Shown: positions 8,702 to 16,039 of the stretch, piece by piece | How positions within the stretch are numbered: position 1 is the first letter of the stretch | How the letters are laid out: the number at the start of each line of letters is the position of its first letter | Position numbers and translations under genes: made by a program | Source: Polynucleobacter campilacus | GTDB lineage: Bacteria; Pseudomonadota; Gammaproteobacteria; Burkholderiales; Burkholderiaceae | Direction of reading: 5' to 3' | Assembly: GCF_002206625.1 (NCBI RefSeq) | Contig: NZ_NGUP01000005.1 | Span: forward strand, 108,779 to 142,243 | DNA: 33,465 nucleotides | Notes under the pieces: generated by a model | Told to the model about the DNA's origin: nothing | Seen by the model: the letters and a program-made list of their open reading frames with translations, nothing else | Databases searched by the model: none

Positions 8702-9385
8702 CTAGATCACATCCAAAACATTACTAAGTGAAGTTCCTTCGTAGTTTGGTTTTTCACCAATCTCTTCAAATGGATGGCCAAGGCGATTGACCCAAAATAC
8801 ATCAAATCCATACCATCTGGCCGCCAAAGCATCCCAAGCATTGCTAGATACAAACAGAATTTCTTCCTTTCGCACTGGAAATGCTTTTAGCAAAAGCTCA
8901 TAAGCTTGTGGGGCAGTCTTAAATAAACGGACATCCTCAATCGTGACGACTTTGTCGAGATAAGGCTCTAAGCCATTGCTCTGTACTACCGTAGAAAGCA
9001 TCTCTCTACTGCCGTTAGACAAAATTGCTGTAAAGATCCCCTTTTCTTTGATTGTTTTGACAACGCTTAGACTATCTTCAAAACCCGTGAGCTTGGCATA
9101 CTGATCCATTAGCCTCTTCTCATTTTCAGGGGTGAGATTTAATCCCATCCGCTTACAAACATAATGCAATGAGCGAATCGTTAATTCCCAAAATGGAAGA
9201 TAGTGTTTGCTGCCGGCAGGATTTGGGTCACTCATTGTGACAAGACGGGTGTATTCAATTTGGCGCTCACGCCACATGACAGAAAATGCTTGGCCATGGC
9301 CAGGGAACAGCTCTTCCGCTAGTTGACTCATGGAATACACATCAAACAATGTGCCATACGCATCAAATGCGATTAATTTATACAT
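8702..9385 (-). CDS. HAD hydrolase, type II haloacid dehalogenase-like
   Basis: A 227-residue HAD-superfamily protein that follows the L-2-haloacid dehalogenase pattern. The nucleophile Asp8 is in FDAYGTLFDV, RQIEYTRLVTM lies near 41-51, SNGS in the second HAD motif, the lysine segment RLFKTAPQAYELLL, and the acid-loop region VSSNAWDALAARWYGFDVFWVNR, which is characteristic of type II dehalogenases. The reaction would be hydrolytic removal of halide from an L-2-haloacid to give a D-2-hydroxyacid. Many proteins annotated this way are untested, so a related phosphatase activity is possible. It follows the APC permease gene on the same strand with a 53-base gap. Confidence 0.82.
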   Translation of the reverse strand: MYKLIAFDAYGTLFDVYSMSQLAEELFPGHGQAFSVMWRERQIEYTRLVTMSDPNPAGSKHYLPFWELTIRSLHYVCKRMGLNLTPENEKRLMDQYAKLTGFEDSLSVVKTIKEKGIFTAILSNGSREMLSTVVQSNGLEPYLDKVVTIEDVRLFKTAPQAYELLLKAFPVRKEEILFVSSNAWDALAARWYGFDVFWVNRLGHPFEEIGEKPNYEGTSLSNVLDVI

Positions 9386-9438
9386 GCTGACGTCCAGAAG
9401 GTAAGAAGATCTGTGAGATTGGGCGGGATGAGTTCAGT

Positions 9439-10791
9439 TTAATCTTCAAAAGACTTCTTTAGACGCAAAATCAGAAGTGCCACAAGTCCCACTAGCATTA
9501 CATATAGCGAAATCAACACCGCTCCTTTGCTATGGGCATAGCTAAAACTAGAGTAGGCTAAATAAGCAGATGCTATACAGAATATCAATGGGGTAATTGG
9601 ATATAGCGGCACAGAAAATACTCGAGTTTTCTGATCTTTCGCTCGCAAAATAAATAGGCTAATACCGACTAAGAATAAGAAACTCCAAAATACCGGCGCA
9701 GTGAACTCCACCATCGCCTCAAAGCCGTCACTTTGTAAAGCCCCAAAACCAACCAAGGCAAGACAAATAACACTTTGCACCAGAAAGGCAATACGAGGAG
9801 TACCGCGAGAAGATTCCCAATGCGCCATTTTACGAAGACCATGCCAATCTTCGCCCATAGCAAAATTGGTGCGGGCACCAACAATCATGGTGGCATTAAT
9901 ACTTGTGAGAGCAGCAACCGCTACAAAAATACCGATTAACTTTTCTCCGATTGGACCAAAAGCAAGGCCAAGTAAATCAGCAGATGCTGCCTTACTCGTT
10001 GCCAGTTGCTTCAAGCCTAGGCCATTAAATAGTGCTATGTTTACTAAAAGGTAAATAATCGAGATGATTAAAAGGCTGAAGACAATCACTCGCACAATGG
10101 TATGAAGGCTCCCTTTTAGCTCAGCTGAAATATAGGCAGACTCATTCCAACCGCCAAAGGTAAGCAGAACAAAAACCATAGCTAGACCCATCATGCCAAA
10201 TTCCGGTGTACTGGAAAATAGTGGCGGGTTGATAACAGATGGAATTGGTGTAGTAAAAAGACCAACGCCAGCAACAATGATGGCTAGTAGGCCAGAGACT
10301 TCTAGAACTGTTAATGCAGTTTGTATGTTTGCTGATGCTTCAATGCCAACTAAATTAATGATAGTCAGAACAACAATGATGACAATAGCCCAATAGATAT
10401 CTGAAAATGGCCCTAAAGAGATCACCTTACTCATGTAATCACCAAAGACAAAGGCAAGCAATGCAATGGATCCCGTATTAATTACCATCGCTTTAGCCCA
10501 GCCGTACAAGAAAGAAATATTCTTTCCATAGGCCCGAGTTAAAAAATGATAATCACCGCCAGCATGAGGGTATAGAGTTGCCAATTCAGCGTAACAAAGC
10601 GCACCAGCAAGGGAGATAATCGCCCCGCCCACCCAAATTGTCAGGGCCCAACCGACATCGCCAGTGATCCCTGCCACTATGGATGGGGTTTTAAAGATGC
10701 CAGCACCAATAACGATGCCAACAATAATGGCAACAGCTCCTAGTGGGCTGAGTAAGCGCTGAGGCGAAGCCCCTGAGTCATTGGCTGACAT
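9439..10791 (-). CDS. APC-superfamily amino acid permease
   Basis: A 450-residue integral membrane protein with about 12 predicted helices. Helix 1 carries the APC signature GAVAIIVGIVIGAGIFKTP, whose glycine-rich break contacts the amino acid backbone. Helix 6 has VFVLLTFGGWNESAYISAELK, with the unwound GG typical of the fold. It should import or exchange amino acids or related amines across the inner membrane; the substrate cannot be set from sequence. The gene starts 11 bases after the methyltransferase gene stop, so they are probably co-transcribed, with the HAD gene next. ATG 10791 has AAGC-rich sequence upstream but no strong ribosome binding site, which suggests translational coupling. 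Confidence 0.88.
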   Translation of the reverse strand: MSANDSGASPQRLLSPLGAVAIIVGIVIGAGIFKTPSIVAGITGDVGWALTIWVGGAIISLAGALCYAELATLYPHAGGDYHFLTRAYGKNISFLYGWAKAMVINTGSIALLAFVFGDYMSKVISLGPFSDIYWAIVIIVVLTIINLVGIEASANIQTALTVLEVSGLLAIIVAGVGLFTTPIPSVINPPLFSSTPEFGMMGLAMVFVLLTFGGWNESAYISAELKGSLHTIVRVIVFSLLIISIIYLLVNIALFNGLGLKQLATSKAASADLLGLAFGPIGEKLIGIFVAVAALTSINATMIVGARTNFAMGEDWHGLRKMAHWESSRGTPRIAFLVQSVICLALVGFGALQSDGFEAMVEFTAPVFWSFLFLVGISLFILRAKDQKTRVFSVPLYPITPLIFCIASAYLAYSSFSYAHSKGAVLISLYVMLVGLVALLILRLKKSFED

Positions 10792-10802
10792 CTGCTGAAA
10801 GC

Positions 10803-11646
10803 TTAAAGGCGCTTACCTGTAATCACGTTATCGTTATAAGACCTGCTTTTATAAAGACCCTTGAGCTCATTATTATTAACAGCCATCATCACAAAATGTG
10901 CGCTCTTGTCACGATCAAGGTAGGTAAAGCTCAGAGTTGCCCCATCTAATTTAGGATTCAGCAGGGGTTGCGATTCATTACCAATTTGAAGCGTACCGCC
11001 AATTTTTTGATAATGTTGAGATAGTTTTAATATAGTTTTACCTGACTCCATTCCTGTAATTACCCATTCTCCAGCCACTTGAGCAGGAACAACCCAATAA
11101 AAGGCTTTTGAAGGACTATCAATTTCAACATCTGCCTCCCAATCGCCCATATTAAATGCGTGCGATGTTACGCGAGTACCAGGCTTCATCTTTAATATAG
11201 TGGGGCGTAAGGCAATATTGAGCTCAGGCAATAAATACATAGTGACTACAGTTGCCTTGCTAAAATCTTCTACAAAGATATCCCCGTTGATAATCTTCAC
11301 GCGATCAGCTACACCAGAACGATCGACATTACGCTGGGCTAATTGCGCCATCTCTGGATTAAACTCAATACCAATAGCGCGTGCGCCAAAATCTTTAGCA
11401 GCTGCAATCGCAATTCTGCCATCACCAGAACCAAGGTCATAGACTAAGTCAGTGGAATTCACTTTGGCCAGTTCGTAACATGATGGCGAGTAATTCATTG
11501 GTGGTGGGGACCCAAACCACATCTTTGCCCTCTTGACCAACTCGAGGCTGATATTTATCGTCGCCTCCCTCTAAGATGCCTTGGGCAAATATATTGAGAG
11601 CAAAAGAGGTGCTTAAAACAATCAAACAAACTTTAAAGTACTTCAT
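10803..11646 (-). pseudogene. Exported class I SAM-dependent methyltransferase, frameshifted
   Basis: Two frames make up one gene. The upstream frame from ATG 11646 has a signal peptide (hydrophobic core CLIVLSTSFALNIFAQ, cleavage likely after IFA) and continues GQEGKDVVWVPTTNELLAIML. The downstream frame continues ELAKVNSTDLVYDLGSGDGRIAIAA, with SAM motif I (DLGSGDG), the acidic end of strand two (IGIEFNPEM) and the motif GDIF. The switch lies near 11474-11479, where one extra base (TTAC instead of a three-base codon) breaks the frame; there is no long homopolymer. Reading both parts as ...WVPTTNELLAIML-ELAKV... restores the usual family pattern. A signal peptide on a Rossmann methyltransferase is odd but seen in this family. 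A later ATG at 11540 in the second frame is only shadow sequence. Confidence 0.8.
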
Positions 11647-11770
11647 ATGATTTCCGTAAAAAAGAAATATGAGAATTTTCATAGCCCGCTTTAGGCTAAG
11701 AATATCGTTATGTTAGCTGAAAGGCAGTCAAGCAGTCTATCGAGGCATTATGTTTTTTAATTATCTGCAC

Positions 11771-12139
11771 TTACTCATTGTCTTTCACTGAATTCGCACG
11801 ACTAATAATCCAGCAAGCCCCTGCAATCATGATAATGGCCCCACTCTCATAAAGTAAGATTGCAGGATTTCCATCTTTGCCCTGGAGAATAATTAATCGA
11901 CTTAATGCAGTCATTGCAATAAATAAAGGTATCGTTATTGGAATACGATGACTAGAATAAAAGGCTGCAAGCATCCCGAGCACCTCTGCATAAATAAACA
12001 TCAGCAAAAGATCCTGTAGTTCAACACGACGATTATTGATGAGAGAAAAAATTTCTTGGCCCATCGCTGCAATAGTAAATATCGCAATAATGATAAGAAA
12101 TAGTTTTTCAACTAAGCCAATGATATTTTTTACGTTCAT
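11771..12139 (-). CDS. PsiE-family (phosphate-starvation-inducible) membrane protein
   Basis: A 122-residue protein with four hydrophobic segments: about 12-28, 43-60, 69-84 and 97-110. The pattern LVEKLFLIIIAIFTIAAMG, then LQDLLLMFIYAEVLGMLAAFY, then IPITIPLFIAMTALSRLIIL matches the PsiE family. Its function is not known; the E. coli gene responds to phosphate starvation and cAMP-CRP. Here it is a single gene, divergent from the FolB-like gene across a 144-base AT-rich gap. AAGGGCAG upstream of the ATG can act as ribosome binding site. Phosphate control here would be inference; I did not find a clear Pho box. Confidence 0.8.
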   Translation of the reverse strand: MNVKNIIGLVEKLFLIIIAIFTIAAMGQEIFSLINNRRVELQDLLLMFIYAEVLGMLAAFYSSHRIPITIPLFIAMTALSRLIILQGKDGNPAILLYESGAIIMIAGACWIISRANSVKDNE

Positions 12140-12283
12140 ATGCTGCCCTTTTTTATCATGAGAAGATATATAGTTATATTAGCTTATATACCCCTTTAAT
12201 TACATAAGGGTAATGAACCCTTTATATAAAACGATACTTTCAAGGACACCTCATGATTAAGATATCGGCTAAAAGGAGCATTT

Positions 12284-12823
12284 ATGGATAACTTTGGACC
12301 CGTTATCTTGCTTGAAGTGGTGCTGGTCTTCGGAGGGGTGTTGCTATTTGCATGGTGGCAATTACGCGACCTTCGAAAGGAGCGAGAAAAGGACCATAAG
12401 AAGAAAGGTCAAGACCCGCACCTAGATCTGTCTTTGGCATCAATTGAACTGCGAGACCTAAAACTCCAAACTCAAATCGGTACGTATGGACCAGGGGCAA
12501 TCATTCCCAAACAACACCTTTTAGATTTAACGCTTTGGATTGATGCAACACTTGTCTTGATATCAGAAGATCTTATGGAGAAGGTTTTTGATTACGACCC
12601 CCTAATAATTGAGATTAATAAGCTTGCAGGAGATTGTCATTACGAAACACAGGAAAAACTCATTACCCGAATTGTGGGGGCATGCGCACAATACTCAGAG
12701 ATTAAGGCAGTGGATATTGGCCTTAGAAAATTACCAGTAAGCGCAGATTCAGGATCGCTTGGGGTAAGGCTTTCGGTAGATTCTCTAACCTTGAGTAAGC
12801 TTAGATTCCCTTCAAATAGCTAG
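12284..12823 (+). CDS. Membrane-anchored FolB-like (dihydroneopterin aldolase fold) protein
   Basis: A 179-residue protein in two parts. Residues 5-27 form a transmembrane helix (LLEVVLVFGGVLLFAWWQL) followed by a charged linker (RDLRKEREKDHKKK). From about residue 50 a FolB-type T-fold domain follows: IELRDLKLQTQIGTYGPGA, KQHLLDLTLWIDA, VFDYDPLIIEINKLA, YETQEKLITRIV and VDIGLRKLPVSAD. FolB enzymes use a Glu at the turn after the first strand and a Lys late in the domain; the Lys (LRKLP) is kept, but the early turn reads TYGPGAIIPKQ with no Glu. So it may bind pterin without aldolase activity. AAAGGAG sits 6 bases before the ATG. The next gene starts 7 bases after the stop. Genuine FolB is normally soluble and about 120 residues. 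Confidence 0.75.
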   Translation: MDNFGPVILLEVVLVFGGVLLFAWWQLRDLRKEREKDHKKKGQDPHLDLSLASIELRDLKLQTQIGTYGPGAIIPKQHLLDLTLWIDATLVLISEDLMEKVFDYDPLIIEINKLAGDCHYETQEKLITRIVGACAQYSEIKAVDIGLRKLPVSADSGSLGVRLSVDSLTLSKLRFPSNS

Positions 12824-12830
12824 GCTTAAA

Positions 12831-13034
12831 GTGATCACAATAGAGCATCATTCTAAAACATATGAATTTAAAACGCTTGATGAAGCTATGCAATGGGCCA
12901 AGGAGTTAGGTGAGTTTGTCACTATTAAGTTTAATGATTTAGAGATCGCAGGCAAATTTGGAGCGGGTGGCATCACTAGCGGTAAATTTCCAAATGGTGA
13001 ACCGTACACTTGGAAAAAACGCAGAAGGCAGTAG
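12831..13034 (+). CDS. Small protein of unknown function coupled to the FolB-like gene
   Basis: A 67-residue protein that I do not recognise. It starts with GTG at 12831, preceded by a weak AGG 6 bases upstream, and lies 7 bases after the FolB-like stop, so translation is probably coupled. It is mostly polar, with a predicted beta-strand, helix, beta-strand order (TIEHHSKTYEFKTL, DEAMQWAKEL, EFVTIKFNDLEIAGKFG) and a glycine-rich turn. It ends in a basic cluster (TWKKRRRQ) that could bind nucleic acid or phosphate. No transmembrane segment or signal peptide. The caspase-like gene converges on it, with a gap of about 50 bases. Confidence 0.65.
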   Translation: MITIEHHSKTYEFKTLDEAMQWAKELGEFVTIKFNDLEIAGKFGAGGITSGKFPNGEPYTWKKRRRQ

Positions 13035-13087
13035 AAGTTTTCTTGTTTGAAATGGGGGTAGGACGGTAAATATGACCGCGCTAATTA

Positions 13088-14696
13088 TTACTGCTTAAAA
13101 TAGTATTCCCCAACAACCTGATCATAAATTGCAGGCACTTGATTGTGACCTACTGATTTTGCCACTGACACAACTTCGCTACGAACATTACGCACAACTC
13201 GATCAACAGTGAGGCCTTCTTTTTGCATTTCTTTTACAAAGATTCGAGTAAATAAGCCGTTTTTACTCTTGTCGTTAGAGCCCACTTTATCTAGGGCTTG
13301 CTGTCCAGTTCCAGCCGAGAAAACAATCATTTGGCCCGTAGCTGCAGTTGTCGGCGCCAAGCCACGTGTACCAAGGGCACTGCGAGTGCTGCCCTTAAAG
13401 GGATTGTCGCGACAGGCATCAATCACTGCCAAAGTGAACTTGACCTTTTTATCATCCATATCGTCTAAAAGACGCTGCAAAGAAATAGCATCATCTCTGA
13501 CCTCTTCTTCACTTTGACCTTGAATATCAACCGGCAGTAAGTAATTGGTTGACGCAATCTGCACTCCATGACCAGCATAAAACAGGGCTACTTCATCACC
13601 AGCTTTAACTTGATTTTTAAAGTTGCGTAATTCAGCTAAAAATTGCTTTTGAGTAACATCCAACTTCATCGAGACGTTATAACCAAGCGAGGCGAGGCTT
13701 TCTGCCATGACCCTAGCATCTTCTCGCGCATTCACCAGTGGCGTTACCTTTGAATATGAATCATTCCCAATCACCAAAGCTTTACGATTGGCATAGATAG
13801 TCGGCGATAGCTTATTTGGGCTAGATGTTTGAGCTTGAGAAAGATTGGCTTCTTTTTGGATGCTGGCTCGAATCTCTTTTTCAAGCTCTTTTCGCAAAGC
13901 AGCAACTTTCTCTTCTTCAAGCCTTTGTTGATTGACTACTTTTTCACGAGAGTCTTTTTCCTGTTGTAACTTAGCAAGTAAATCTATTTTTTCTTTCTCC
14001 AGGGCGTCTAGCTTAGCCAGTTGAGATAATGCCTTAGCCTCTTCGGCTTTAGCTTTCTCCAAAGCAAGCTTAGATTTATCTGCATCCGTACTATTTTTAG
14101 CCAGATCAAGCTGTAAACGCTTTTCTTCTATAACCTTCTTCTCTTGTGCAATACGAACCTTTTCTTGTACTTGCTTTTGATCACGCTCAAGCTGGGCTTG
14201 CTTGAGTACCTCTTCCTTTATTTGCTTCTCTTCTGCCACTATCGCCTTATTTAAGTCAGCGGTATTTGTTTCAAGACCCCTGCCAGACATCAAGATTTCC
14301 TTATTGAACAACGCAGTGCCATCGGTTATCACAGTTTCACAATCACAACCCTGATTCATACATTCATCAAGAGCTAATTTGCTAGTTTTAGGTGCCAGAT
14401 CCCCCCGACTGATAAGACCAAAATTCGAAATCTGTAAGGATGCAGCTTTGCACGTTTCTAGTTTCGAAACAGCGATTGAATAAAATTTAGCCCGTTCAAT
14501 TTTCGAAACAATATTTTCAAGCGTTGGAAATGCACCCTTTGCAAGGGGTAAATCCTCCAAACAACCGACAGATCCATCGGGGTATCTAATTTCAGTCTTA
14601 AAGCTGGAACAAGAGGCCGCATAGATGCTGCCAGAGCTAAAAAATCAGGAGAGTTATTAAAAAAAGTTTTTTTATTGTTGGCTGCATAGTCATCAT
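13088..14696 (-). pseudogene. Caspase-like (peptidase C14) protein with coiled coil; signal peptide frame split
   Basis: The intact frame (490 residues from 14560) has an N-terminal cysteine-containing region (CMNQGCDC near 67-74), a long charged coiled coil (about 105-240) and a C-terminal caspase fold. The His331/Cys383 dyad sits in FYAGHGVQ and IDACRDNPF, the metacaspase-like pattern, so it should cleave after basic residues or act as a scaffold. The frame is open upstream of 14560 and codes for ASCSSFKTEIRYPDGSVGC, but then meets a stop. In the next frame, ATG codons at 14696, 14693 and 14687 code for a signal peptide with core KKLFLITLLIF. Five T instead of six at 14639-14644 (A on the plus strand) would join them as ...LLIFSSGSIYA|ASC, a good signal-peptidase site. 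It is therefore probably an exported protein, interrupted here by one base. Confidence 0.85.
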
Positions 14697-14854
14697 ATTA
14701 ACTATATAAAAATGATAATTAAAGACTTTTGCATAAAATCAATGCCGTAGCGCTCTATCCACCAAGGCTACATGACAATCAAGCCGCCAATATGGCATTT
14801 CTTGAGCTATTAGAACCGCAATAAAGGAGCCAAAAATACTGATAAAAGGGTCTT

Positions 14855-14920
14855 CCCAGCACGATTCGATCGTGCAACCTACGCCTTAAAGGCTAAAAAA
14901 TTGCGCTAAAACAAGTTAAG
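14855..14920 (-). repeat. tRNA-3'-half repeat, copy 1
   Basis: On the minus strand this reads TAAGGCGTAGGTTGCACG, then a T-arm-like hairpin GCACGATCGAATCGTGC, then TGGGA. These are the 3' anticodon stem, variable region, T-arm and start of the acceptor strand of a tRNA. The rest of the acceptor strand and CCA are degraded. The following plus-strand bases (GGCTAAAAAATT and on to 14920) partly match the non-tRNA arm of copies 2 and 5. It lies just downstream of the fbpA stop codon. No 5' tRNA half is present. Confidence 0.75.
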
Positions 14921-14924
14921 AAGA

Positions 14925-15977
14925 TTATCTATACCCGGCACGATCCAGAAGTCTTTGGGCTGCAATTTGATTTTTACCAATGGCAGCAACAGAAATATTT
15001 TCAGGCGTAAATGGTCCCAAAAGCTTTAAGCCGTCATTATTAATCTTGACTGACTGGACAACTGGCCACTCATTGTTACCGTCTGCAAAATATTCTTGAG
15101 CTGAGTCACTTGCTAGATATTCTAAAAACTGAATAGCCGCCTGTGGATGAGGTGCATTCTTAGCGACACCGCCACCAGCAATATTGATATGTGTTCCAGT
15201 TGTTTTCTGATTTGGCCAAACAAAACCAATCTTAGATACAAGCTCTTGATCTTCAGGTTTAGTAGATCTTAGAAGCCGTACTAAATAATACGAATTCGTC
15301 AGGGCCACACCACACTCACCTGAAGCCACTGCTTTGATTTGGTCTGTGTCACCACCTCTTGGTGGTCTGGCCATATTAGCCACCATTCCTTTGGCCCATT
15401 CTTCAGTAGCCGCTTCACCACGTCGCTCAATCATGGCACCAATTAATGACAGCATGTATGGGTGCGTACCGGACCGCGTACATACCTTGCCTTTATTGAT
15501 GGGCTCTGCTAACTTTTCATAAGTATCAACATCTTGTTGACTGATCTTAGCCTTGTTATATACAACCAGACGCGCTCTTGTTGAAAATCCAAACCAAGTA
15601 GACCCTTCTGCATCAGGTTTAGATCGTAAATTGGCTGGAATGCGACTATCCAAATATTTTGAATGAATTGGTTTAAAGAAACCATCAATTTGAGCACGCC
15701 ACAATCTTGCTGCATCCACCATCAATATCACATCAGCCGAGCTATTTGCACCCTCGCTTTTGATTCTCTCTGCTAGAGCATTGTCATCAGCTTCAATACG
15801 ATTAATTTTGATACCGGTCTTTTTAGTGAAATTGCTGTAGAGAGCTTCATCTGTTTGGTAATGACGAGCGGAATATAGATTTAATTCTTTATCGCTTGCC
15901 TGAGCCAAACCCATGTGCCAGAGCGCCATAAGTAAAAATGAGATGCTGTAAAACTTTAAGTACTGTTGCTTGTTCAT
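14925..15977 (-). CDS. fbpA: Ferric iron ABC transporter periplasmic binding protein FbpA
   Basis: The iron-binding receptor of an FbpABC/FutA-type importer. From ATG 15977 the protein has about 350 residues; the frame is open to a TTG at 16037, but that part overlaps the promoter and lacks signal-peptide character. The signal peptide has core YSISFLLMALWHMGLAQA. The mature start ELNLYSARHYQTDEALYSNF is typical. VILMVDAARLWRA follows, and NSYYLVRLL carries the paired tyrosines that coordinate Fe3+. It is transcribed downstream of fbpB on the same strand and has its own Fur-type promoter, so receptor can be made in excess over the permease. tRNA-fragment repeat copy 1 follows the stop. Confidence 0.9.
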   Translation of the reverse strand: MNKQQYLKFYSISFLLMALWHMGLAQASDKELNLYSARHYQTDEALYSNFTKKTGIKINRIEADDNALAERIKSEGANSSADVILMVDAARLWRAQIDGFFKPIHSKYLDSRIPANLRSKPDAEGSTWFGFSTRARLVVYNKAKISQQDVDTYEKLAEPINKGKVCTRSGTHPYMLSLIGAMIERRGEAATEEWAKGMVANMARPPRGGDTDQIKAVASGECGVALTNSYYLVRLLRSTKPEDQELVSKIGFVWPNQKTTGTHINIAGGGVAKNAPHPQAAIQFLEYLASDSAQEYFADGNNEWPVVQSVKINNDGLKLLGPFTPENISVAAIGKNQIAAQRLLDRAGYR

Positions 15978-16008
15978 CGATATGTACGTGTAAAAAGATG
16001 TAAAACTC

Positions 16009-16039
16009 AATTTACCATAAATACGAATGATTATCAATT
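16009..16039 (-). promoter_or_regulatory. Fur-box-covered promoter of fbpA
   Basis: On the minus strand, TTGATA (16037-16032) and TAAATT (16014-16009) are 17 bases apart, matching -35 and -10 boxes at 5/6 and 4/6. The plus-strand sequence AATGATTATCAATT (16026-16039) covers the -35 and matches the Fur consensus AATGATAATCATTA at most positions. Binding of Fe-Fur here would block polymerase. The -35 overlaps the fbpB stop codon. Confidence 0.7.

Noticed and set aside
11480..11540. ATG at 11540 as the start of an intact 245-residue methyltransferase
   Set aside because: The first residues in that frame (MWFGSPPPMNYSPSC) are an out-of-frame reading of the conserved DVVWVPTTNELLAI segment; the true start is at 11646 across a frameshift.
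15978..16037. Extended fbpA start at 16037 (TTG)
   Set aside because: The extra 20 residues overlap a promoter with Fur-like box and the fbpB stop, and spoil the signal peptide; ATG 15977 is better.
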